A stretch of 6,222 nt of DNA from Sphingomonas sp. (GTDB lineage Bacteria; Pseudomonadota; Alphaproteobacteria; Sphingomonadales; Sphingomonadaceae), in NCBI GenBank assembly GCA_019747165.1, contig JAIERC010000240.1, positions 1-6,222 of the forward strand, read 5' to 3'. A program made the position numbers and the translations under genes. Under the pieces are notes generated by a model. The model did not search any database. It was not told where the DNA came from and saw only the letters and a list, made by a program, of their open reading frames with translations. Positions 1 through 5,331 of this stretch are shown in pieces. Position 1 is the first letter of the stretch, and the number at the start of each line of letters is the position of its first letter.

Positions 1-413
1 AGGTCTATGCCGTCAATGCGATTGGCCCTGCCCTGGTCGCCAAGCATTTCCTGCCGCTGATGCCCAGGGCCGGGCGGACCATCTTTGCAGCGCTCTCCGC
101 GCGGGTGGGGAGCATATCCGACAACCGACTCGGCGGCTGGCACGGCTACCGCGCGTCAAAGGCCGCACTCAACCAGCTGATCCGAACGATATCGGTCGAG
201 GAACGACGGCGCAACTCAAGCTCGGTCGTGGTCGCGCTACACCCCGGCACGGTCGATACGGCGCTGTCCAAGCCCTTCCAGAGCAATGTCGCGCCGGGGC
301 ATTTGTTCGATGCGGGGCGTGCGGCTGTGCAGTTGCTCGATGTTATCGATGGATTGCGCCCGCCGGATAGTGGGAAGTTATTCGCCTGGGATGGCGTGGA
401 GGTTGCGCCCTGA
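1..413 (+). CDS. Short-chain dehydrogenase/reductase, C-factor (CsgA)-like, 5'-truncated by the window
   Basis: This is the C-terminal part of a classical SDR oxidoreductase. These are cytosolic enzymes that use NAD(P)(H) to interconvert alcohols and carbonyls; the substrate cannot be read here. The reading frame is open from base 3, and the N-terminal Rossmann glycine motif lies outside the window. Visible motifs, in order, are NAIGP near the left edge (the SDR N-x-x-G region), LSARVGSISDN (region of the catalytic serine), and YRASKAALNQ with the catalytic Tyr codon at 147-149 and Lys codon at 159-161. After these comes ALHPGTVDTALSKPF, the PG motif after beta-6 that contacts the cofactor. 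The protein ends in FAWDGVEVAP. The ARVGSI, HPGTVDT and FAWDG wording matches proteins often annotated as C-factor-like SDRs; this is from memory of the family. The catalytic dyad is intact, so the visible part looks functional. An ATG at base 60 lies inside the fold and is not the start. Codon use fits the high-GC host. Confidence 0.9.
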   Translation, partial: VYAVNAIGPALVAKHFLPLMPRAGRTIFAALSARVGSISDNRLGGWHGYRASKAALNQLIRTISVEERRRNSSSVVVALHPGTVDTALSKPFQSNVAPGHLFDAGRAAVQLLDVIDGLRPPDSGKLFAWDGVEVAP

Positions 414-418
414 CAAAC

Positions 419-453
419 GGATTTGTTCGCGCGGAGGCGCGGAGGGCGCGGAG
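419..453 (+). repeat. GCGCGGAG-array repeat, copy 1
   Basis: Three copies of the octamer GCGCGGAG lie at 429-436, 437-444 and 446-453, with one extra G before the third. They are preceded by a GGATT...GTTC lead-in at 419-428. The reverse complement of almost the same sequence occurs at 1082-1117. The 28-base cores (426-453 and 1082-1109) match at 27 of 28 positions, and the lead-ins differ by a short indel. The element sits 5 bases after the SDR stop codon. I recall similar arrays of (A/G)CGCGGAG or ACGCAGAG units scattered between genes in many proteobacteria. Function is unknown; it could be a REP-like or MITE-like dispersed repeat. Confidence 0.75.
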
Positions 454-525
454 CAGGAGGGCGGCATGTTCAGCGTTGCGACGACCAGTTGAACCCACCG
501 TGGAAAGCGGACATCAAGGATCTAA

Positions 526-951
526 TCACTGTTCGGTGCCTGCCGAGCCACGCTCCTCCATGTATGCAATGATGATGTTGGAATACGACCGATACGTGAG
601 TGCCAGCCAAAGGGCAAATGGCGCGAGGATAATGACCGCGACCCAGCCATTATCAGGTAATAATTGGAGTTCGCGAGCAGTGAGTATGGCAAATAGCCAA
701 AGGTAAAGAAAGATCAATCTAGGAACGGCGCTGCTGACTTTGTAAGCGCCACGAAGGCTATCTGGATAAAGATCGTAGCGCATCCCCGCAAATTGCTCGG
801 CTTGCCCCCACGCAACGGCTTCCATGATCAGCGGGAAAGAAGCTGTCATCAATATCCACGCAAGCAGCTCCGCATTTAAAAGGCAGAACATGAGCATGGA
901 AGCCGCGAGCAACGCTGCCCCAATGGCCATTAAACGAGATGAACAGCTCAT
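526..951 (-). CDS. Four-helix integral membrane protein of unknown function, 141 aa
   Basis: I do not recognise a family. The product has four hydrophobic segments, at about residues 8-25, 28-46, 76-92 and 102-122. A polar loop (about 47-75, with GMRYDLYPDSLRG) separates helices 2 and 3, and a short hydrophilic tail ends in EERGSAGTEQ, so it is probably an inner-membrane protein. The start is well fixed: the two codons at -2 and -3 before the ATG are both TAG stops in frame, so no longer N-terminus is possible. Only a weak Shine-Dalgarno (TAGGG) precedes it. Hand-counted GC over 541-951 is about 52%, against 65-70% in samples of gyrA. The gene uses TTA (Leu7, Leu25) and ATA (Ile33), which are uncommon in high-GC hosts. 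Low GC, atypical codons and flanking inverted repeats suggest a later acquisition, though hydrophobic genes also tend to lower GC. It converges with the SDR gene and diverges from gyrA. Confidence 0.7.
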   Translation of the reverse strand: MSCSSRLMAIGAALLAASMLMFCLLNAELLAWILMTASFPLIMEAVAWGQAEQFAGMRYDLYPDSLRGAYKVSSAVPRLIFLYLWLFAILTARELQLLPDNGWVAVIILAPFALWLALTYRSYSNIIIAYMEERGSAGTEQ

Positions 952-1081
952 GCCCTACTATGTGAGATTAGGTTGATGTCCGCAACTCGGGCGACAGCCG
1001 AATTGGAGCATTTGTTCGACGGCGTCAGCCGACTTCACAAGACCGCCGACTGGGCCACCCGGCGCACCCAACACGAACCAA

Positions 1082-1117
1082 CTCCGCGTCCTCCGCGCCT
1101 CCGCGCGAACTCAATCC
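1082..1117 (-). repeat. GCGCGGAG-array repeat, copy 2 (inverted)
   Basis: This is the reverse complement of the 419-453 repeat. On this strand it appears as CTCCGCGC at 1091-1098 and 1099-1106 plus a variant CTCCGCGT at 1082-1089, followed by GAAC...AATCC. It agrees with copy 1 at 27 of 28 core positions. Together the two copies bracket the low-GC membrane gene in inverted orientation, about 630 bases apart. It lies upstream of gyrA, so it could be in or before that gene's promoter region. Confidence 0.75.
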
Positions 1118-1140
1118 CGCTCCCCCACAACTCACCCCCT

Positions 1141-1160
1141 CGCGTACGCGCGCACGCGTG
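1141..1160. other. Alternating pyrimidine-purine tract (possible Z-DNA former) upstream of gyrA
   Basis: Twenty consecutive bases alternate pyrimidine and purine without a break. The tract contains the perfect palindromes CGCGTACGCG (1141-1150) and CACGCGTG (1153-1160). Tracts dominated by CG and CA/TG steps are the classic sequences that flip to left-handed DNA under negative supercoiling. It ends 65 bases before the gyrA start. The pattern is seen directly; a structural or regulatory role is inference. Confidence 0.5.
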
Positions 1161-1172
1161 GACATTGGCGGA

Positions 1173-1192
1173 GTGACCGTCTAAACCGTCAC
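1173..1192. promoter_or_regulatory. GTGAC-N10-GTCAC dyad in the gyrA leader
   Basis: GTGAC at 1173-1177 is the exact reverse complement of GTCAC at 1188-1192. Between them the hexamer ACCGTC occurs twice in direct orientation, at 1176-1181 and 1185-1190. The dyad lies 33 bases before the gyrA start. Its size would suit a dimeric regulator, but I do not recognise a known operator and 5-base arms can arise by chance. No convincing -35/-10 pair was found in this leader. Confidence 0.2.
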
Positions 1193-1225
1193 ACAACCGA
1201 AACACCCATCCGAAAGCGTCAACAA

Positions 1226-3949
1226 TTGACCGACGAGACACTGCTCGCCGACCCTTCCGATATTTCCCCGATCTCGATCGTCGACGAGATGCGATCAAGC
1301 TATCTCGACTATGCGATGAGCGTCATCGTCGCGCGCGCGCTGCCCGATGTGCGTGACGGCCTGAAGCCCGTTCATCGCCGCATCCTTTACGCGAGCCAGG
1401 AGGGCGGCTTCGTCCCCGGCAAGCCGTATCGCAAATGCGCGAAGATCGTTGGCGACGTGATGGGTAACTACCACCCGCACGGCGATAGCTCGATCTATAT
1501 GGCGCTCGCCCGCCTGGCGCAGGATTGGGCAATGCGCGTTATGCTGATGGACGGTCAGGGCAATTTCGGGTCGATGGACCCGGATATGCCCGCGTCGATG
1601 CGCTATACCGAGGCGCGGTTGACCAAAGCGGCGATGATGCTGCTGAGCGATATCGACAAAGACACGGTCGATTTCGCGCCGAACTATGACGGTTCGCGCG
1701 AAGAGCCGACCGTCCTCCCGGCGCGCTTCCCCAACATCCTGGTCAACGGCGCGGGCGGGATCGCGGTCGGCATGGCGACCAACATTCCGCCGCATAATCT
1801 CGGCGAAGTCGTCGACGCGTGTCTGGCGATGATCGATCGATCGGTCGATGGCGGCGATCCGCTGACGATCGAAGAATTGATGGAAATCGTCCCCGGCCCC
1901 GATTTCCCGACAGGCGCGATCATCCTGGGGCGGACAGGTTGCCGCAATGCCTATGCCGAGGGTCGCGGATCGATCATCGTGCGCTCGCGCTACAAGATCG
2001 AGGAAGGGCGCGGCGACAAGCGCTCGATTGTGCTCACCGAAATCCCCTATCAGACTGGCAAGAACGGCCTCGTCGAAAAGATCGCCGAAGCCGCAAAAGA
2101 CAAGCGTGTCGAAGGCATCAGCGACATTCGCGACGAATCGAACCGCGAAGGCGTGCGCATCGTCATTGACCTGAAGCGCGATGCGACCCCCGAAGTGGTG
2201 CTCAACCAGCTGTGGCGCCACACCCCCGCGCAGTCGAGCTTCCCTGCCAATATGCTGGCGATCCGCGGCGGCCGTCCCGAAACGCTAAACCTGCGCGACA
2301 TCATTGAGGCGTTCGTCAAGTTCCGCGAGGAAGTCATCACGCGGCGCTCGAAATACGAGCTGCTCAAGGCCCGCGAGCGCGCACACATTTTGCTTGGGCT
2401 GGTGATCGCGGTCACCAACATGGATGAGGTTGTCCGCATCATCCGCTCGTCCGCCAACCCCGCCATCGCCCGCGCCTCGCTGGCGGCGCGCGAATGGCCG
2501 GTGGCGGAGATCCTGCCCTATATCCGGCTGGTCGAAGCCGTCGAGGCGGAGATCGAGGGCGACACCTACAAGCTCTCAGACCTGCAGGTCCGCGCGATCC
2601 TGGAGCTGCGGCTTCACCGCCTGACCGCACTTGGTCGCGACGAGATTGGCGATGAGCTCAAGACGCTCGCCGAATCGATCACCGAGCTGCTCGCGATCCT
2701 GGGTGATCGCGTAAAACTCTATTCGGTGATGCGCGAGGAGCTGGTCGACGTCCGCGCCGCCTTCGCGACGCCGCGCAAGACCGAAATCGCTGCTGCTGCC
2801 GACGGGATCGAGGACGAGGACCTGATCGAGCGCGAGGAGATGGTCGTCACCGTCACCATGCAGGGCTATATCAAGCGCACCACGCTCGACACCTTCCGCG
2901 CGCAGAAGCGCGGCGGCAAGGGTCGCGCCGGCATGGCGACCAAGGACGAAGACATCGTCACCGAGCTGTTCGTGACGAGCACGCACACCCCGGTGCTCTT
3001 CTTCTCCACCCACGGCAAGGTTTACCGCATGAAAGTCTGGAAGCTGCCCGAGGGCGGCCCCGCCACGCGCGGTCGGCCAATGATCAACCTACTGCCGCTG
3101 GCCGATGGCGAGACGATCTCGACTGTGCTGCCACTCCCAGAGGATGAGGCCGAATGGGGCGCGCTCCACGTCATGTTCGCGACAGCCAAGGGCAATGTCC
3201 GCCGCAACTCGATGGACGCCTTCACCAATGTGCCGTCGAACGGCAAGATCGCGATGAAGTTCGAGGGCGAGGATGAGGACGACCGGCTGATCGGCGTCGC
3301 GCTGCTGGATGAGGCAGACGATGTGCTGCTTGCCACGCGGGCCGGCAAGGCGATCCGCTTCCCCGGCGATGACGTTCGCGAATTCCAGAGCCGCAACTCG
3401 ACCGGCGTGCGCGGTGTACGGCTGGCTGAAGGCGACGAAGTGATGTCGCTGTCGATCCTGCACAAGGTTGGTGCATCGCCCGAAGAGCGCGAGGATTATC
3501 TGAAATTCGCGCCGTGGAAGGGCGACAAGGATGGCAGCATCGCGATGACCCAGGCGCGGTATGAGGAACTCACCGAGCGCGAGCAGTTCATCCTCACCGT
3601 CTGTGCCAATGGTTATGGCAAGCTATCGTCAGCCTATGAGTATCGCCGCACCGGGCGTGGTGGCCAGGGCATCACCAATATCGACAATATCGCGCGCAAC
3701 GGCCCCGTCGTCGCCAGCTTCCCGGCGGCGAAGGGCGACCAGCTGATGCTGGTCACTGACCAGGCCAAGCTGATCCGCATGCCGCTTTCCACTATACGCG
3801 TCATCGGCCGGAACTCGGCAGGCGTGCGGCTGTTCGATGTCGGCAAGAACGAGCATGTCGTGAGTGCTGCCCGCATTACCGACAGCGACGAGGATGAGGC
3901 GGAAATGATCGAGACGCCGGACACTCCCGAGACACCGGACGCCGCATGA
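1226..3949 (+). CDS. gyrA: DNA gyrase subunit A
   Basis: GyrA cuts and rejoins both DNA strands in the A2B2 gyrase, which introduces negative supercoils using ATP hydrolysed by GyrB. The N-terminal breakage-reunion domain carries SYLDYAMSVIVARALPDVRDG (about residues 25-45), GDVMGNYHPHGDS (76-88) and MPASMRYTEARL, with the catalytic tyrosine at Tyr127. A coiled-coil linker lies at about 350-520. The C-terminal wrapping domain contains the GyrA box QKRGGKG at 560-566, which separates gyrase from ParC. An insertion at about 746-786 (region of EEREDYLKFAPWKG) helps explain 907 aa against 875 in E. coli. The protein ends in an acidic tail with TPDTPETPD. The start is TTG: no ATG or GTG was found in frame nearby upstream, and the next ATG (Met22) would remove family sequence. 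The ribosome-binding site is weak (GAAAG). In the quinolone-determining region, E. coli Ser83 corresponds to Ser88, but Asp87 corresponds to Met92. It overlaps the next gene by ATGA. Confidence 0.97.
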   Translation: MTDETLLADPSDISPISIVDEMRSSYLDYAMSVIVARALPDVRDGLKPVHRRILYASQEGGFVPGKPYRKCAKIVGDVMGNYHPHGDSSIYMALARLAQDWAMRVMLMDGQGNFGSMDPDMPASMRYTEARLTKAAMMLLSDIDKDTVDFAPNYDGSREEPTVLPARFPNILVNGAGGIAVGMATNIPPHNLGEVVDACLAMIDRSVDGGDPLTIEELMEIVPGPDFPTGAIILGRTGCRNAYAEGRGSIIVRSRYKIEEGRGDKRSIVLTEIPYQTGKNGLVEKIAEAAKDKRVEGISDIRDESNREGVRIVIDLKRDATPEVVLNQLWRHTPAQSSFPANMLAIRGGRPETLNLRDIIEAFVKFREEVITRRSKYELLKARERAHILLGLVIAVTNMDEVVRIIRSSANPAIARASLAAREWPVAEILPYIRLVEAVEAEIEGDTYKLSDLQVRAILELRLHRLTALGRDEIGDELKTLAESITELLAILGDRVKLYSVMREELVDVRAAFATPRKTEIAAAADGIEDEDLIEREEMVVTVTMQGYIKRTTLDTFRAQKRGGKGRAGMATKDEDIVTELFVTSTHTPVLFFSTHGKVYRMKVWKLPEGGPATRGRPMINLLPLADGETISTVLPLPEDEAEWGALHVMFATAKGNVRRNSMDAFTNVPSNGKIAMKFEGEDEDDRLIGVALLDEADDVLLATRAGKAIRFPGDDVREFQSRNSTGVRGVRLAEGDEVMSLSILHKVGASPEEREDYLKFAPWKGDKDGSIAMTQARYEELTEREQFILTVCANGYGKLSSAYEYRRTGRGGQGITNIDNIARNGPVVASFPAAKGDQLMLVTDQAKLIRMPLSTIRVIGRNSAGVRLFDVGKNEHVVSAARITDSDEDEAEMIETPDTPETPDAA

Positions 3950-4293
3950 AAACACCCGTCGCCTATAAGGTGCTGACTGCCGAGCAGATGGCCGTGCTCG
4001 AGCACGAGGGGCGCTTTGCCGGCGCGCCGATCGATCTGACGGATGGCTTTATCCATTTGTCGACGCATGCCCAGCTTACCGACACCGTCGACAAGCATTT
4101 CGCGGGGCAAACCGGGCTGTGGGTCGCGTCGGTCGATCTCGAGGCGCTTGGCGATGCGGTGAAGTGGGAGCCCTCGCGCGGCGGGCAGTTGTTCCCGCAT
4201 GTTTATGCCCCGCTGCCGTTGTCGGCCTTACTGGCTTATGGCGAGCTGACCCGTGACGACGCGGGCAATGTGCAACTGCCGGTCGCCGGGTAA
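3946..4293 (+). CDS. DUF952 family protein, 115 aa
   Basis: This small, probably cytosolic protein matches the DUF952 pattern: an AYKVL start (6-10), DGFIHLST (33-40), a central LWVASVDLEALGD strand-helix region (58-70), KWEPSRGG (73-80) and LFPHVYAPLP (82-91). Its length is typical for a single-domain member. The biochemical role of the family is not established; the conserved His37 and His85 and the SRGG segment could form a small-molecule pocket, which is inference. The ATG overlaps the gyrA stop as ATGA, and no Shine-Dalgarno is evident, so translation is probably coupled to gyrA by re-initiation. It shares a likely transcript with gyrA and the downstream isomerase gene. No signal peptide or membrane segment is present, and codon use resembles gyrA. 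Confidence 0.9.
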   Translation: MKTPVAYKVLTAEQMAVLEHEGRFAGAPIDLTDGFIHLSTHAQLTDTVDKHFAGQTGLWVASVDLEALGDAVKWEPSRGGQLFPHVYAPLPLSALLAYGELTRDDAGNVQLPVAG

Positions 4294-4304
4294 GGCAGCG
4301 GCGC

Positions 4305-4976
4305 GTGCGGGTATGGTCTGCCTGGATGCTTAAGCTGCTGATGCTGCTCGCGGCGGCGATCCTCCCGGTCACGGCGCCGTCGATGGCCCGCAAGTCTCGT
4401 CCTCCCGGCCTAACCCGCGTTGAGCTCAACACCAGCCTCGGCGCCATCGTGATCGCGCTGGAAACACGCCGCGCACCGGCCACCGCCGCCAATTTCCTAG
4501 CCTATGTCGATGATGGCCGCTTCGATGGCACGGTTTTCTATCGCGCTGCCCGCCGCAAGGCCGATCCGCGCTTCGGCTTTGTGCAAGGCGGCATCCAGAC
4601 CGATGCGCGCCGAATCTTGCCGCCCTTCCCGCTTGAAACGACCGACAAGACCGGTGTGCTCCACCTTGACGGCACGATATCGATGGCGCGGCGCGAGGAC
4701 CCGAAGTCCGCGGGTGGCAATTATTTCATCTGCGTCGGCGCAATCCCTAGCATGAATGCCAGCCCCGATCACAAGGGCTATGCCGCCTTCGGCCATGTCG
4801 TTCAGGGTATGGACGTGGTCCGTAAGATCCTCGCCCAGGAAACAGGCGGCGGCAGCGATGCGATGCGCGGGCAATTGCTGCGCCGCCCGGTGCGGATCAT
4901 CACCGCTCGTCGGCTCGACGGAACGCCAATGCCAACCGGTAAGGTAAAACCGTGGCTGATGAAGGTCCCACGCTGA
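4305..4976 (+). CDS. Exported cyclophilin-type peptidyl-prolyl cis-trans isomerase
   Basis: It probably catalyses cis-trans isomerisation of X-Pro bonds during folding in the periplasm. An N-terminal hydrophobic stretch (LLMLLAAAILPVTA) followed by PSMA looks like a signal peptide, with cleavage likely after Ala28. The cyclophilin domain starts at RVELNTSLGAIVIALE (38-53). It shows NFLAYVDDGRFDGTVFYR with Arg80 as the catalytic-arginine equivalent, then FVQGG (92-96), GTISMAR (123-129), GGNYFI (137-142) and AFGHVVQGMDVV (161-172). Between Arg80 and Gln94 there are 13 residues, against 7 in E. coli PpiA, so this loop is longer by six. The usual SQFFI motif reads GNYFI, placing Asn139 where the active-site Gln normally sits. 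The start is uncertain: GTG at 4305 has AAGG nine bases upstream, while ATG at 4326 gives a neater signal peptide. It starts 11 bases after the DUF952 stop, so it is probably in the gyrA operon. Confidence 0.9.
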   Translation: MRVWSAWMLKLLMLLAAAILPVTAPSMARKSRPPGLTRVELNTSLGAIVIALETRRAPATAANFLAYVDDGRFDGTVFYRAARRKADPRFGFVQGGIQTDARRILPPFPLETTDKTGVLHLDGTISMARREDPKSAGGNYFICVGAIPSMNASPDHKGYAAFGHVVQGMDVVRKILAQETGGGSDAMRGQLLRRPVRIITARRLDGTPMPTGKVKPWLMKVPR

Positions 4977-5026
4977 TGGAGGACAAACGCCTGGCGCGGC
5001 AACCGTCAAGCCGGACAACCCGCAGA

Positions 5027-5085
5027 TATGGGGCTTGGCCTGTATTCCCAAACGGGCACTAAGTCCCCATAATAGAGAAGCCCCA
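5027..5085 (+). promoter_or_regulatory. Structured gap with competing hairpins; possible attenuator, terminator or small RNA
   Basis: The 5' arm TATGGGG (5027-5033) is the exact reverse complement of CCCCATA (5065-5071); the stem extends by CTT/AAG (5034-5036 with 5061-5063) across one bulged base. A CCC-AAAC-GGG hairpin (5047-5056) lies in its loop. The same 5' arm, as TGGGGCTT (5029-5036), is also the exact complement of AAGCCCCA (5078-5085), so two folds exclude each other. A 14-codon ORF (5028-5072, MGLGLYSQTGTKSP) covers the first hairpin but lacks a clear ribosome-binding site. There is no run of T after either stem, so a classic intrinsic terminator is not supported. It lies 50 bases after the isomerase gene and 36 before the 69-aa gene. 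The pairings are seen; any function is inference. Confidence 0.35.
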
Positions 5086-5121
5086 CCCGATTCAGCACGT
5101 TAGTGAAAGAGTTGCACACCC

Positions 5122-5331
5122 ATGGAAATCGACCGGATCCTTCGAACCGAAATCGAAGAAGCGATCGCCGCCAAGCGCGCTGCCGGTGCGGTGCTTGATG
5201 CGCACGCGTTGGCCATTGAGATCACTGAGAAATGGGAAGAGCCCAAAGGCCGTGGATCGGGCAACTGGCTCTACCAAACGCGCGATAGCTTACGGGCACA
5301 GATCGAAGCAATTATCGCCGAAGGGGCATAA
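5122..5331 (+). CDS. Small protein of unknown function, 69 aa
   Basis: I do not recognise a family. The product is hydrophilic and mostly helical by composition. A charged first helix (about residues 2-22) is followed by a segment around AHALAIEITEKW (27-38), a Gly/Pro-rich turn (PKGRGSGNW, 41-49) and a second helix (about 51-67). The C-terminal pattern SLRAQIEAIIAE resembles a short amphipathic or coiled-coil helix. There is no signal peptide, membrane segment or cysteine. A modest Shine-Dalgarno-like AAAGAG (5106-5111) sits 10 bases before the ATG. Codon choice is biased to G/C at third positions, like the neighbouring genes, which supports real coding. A CATAAT hexamer at 5068-5073 could be a -10 element but has no good -35 partner. 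Its 3' end overlaps the convergent yhhN gene by 20 bases. A small regulatory or DNA-associated protein is possible but not supported by a motif. Confidence 0.65.
   Translation: MEIDRILRTEIEEAIAAKRAAGAVLDAHALAIEITEKWEEPKGRGSGNWLYQTRDSLRAQIEAIIAEGA

Noticed and set aside
957..986. Possible -35/-10 pair for the minus-strand membrane gene (TTGCGG and CATAGT, 17 bases apart).
   Set aside because: The hexamers match the consensus at only 3 and 4 of 6 positions, and the -10 would lie a few bases before the ATG.
299..1019. A 12-base direct repeat, GCATTTGTTCGA, at 299-310 and 1008-1019.
   Set aside because: About one such match is expected by chance in a window of this size, and the first copy lies inside the SDR coding sequence.
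1159..1187. Possible -35/-10 pair for gyrA (TGGACA with TAAACC).
   Set aside because: The -10 match is only 3 of 6, which is too weak to call.
973..1298. Open frames on both strands in the gap before gyrA (973-1176 plus, 1035-1298 minus).
   Set aside because: They run through the dispersed repeat and the gyrA leader, have low-complexity translations and no ribosome-binding site or recognisable domain.
1295..2221. A 308-codon open frame on the minus strand inside gyrA.
   Set aside because: It is antisense to the most conserved part of gyrA, its translation is rich in Arg, Asp, His and Ala with no motif, and long antisense frames are expected in high-GC coding DNA.
4977..4995. A GGAGG ribosome-binding-like sequence (4978-4982) just after the isomerase stop.
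   Set aside because: No ATG, GTG or TTG opens a meaningful frame at the right distance; the next ATG is at 5028.
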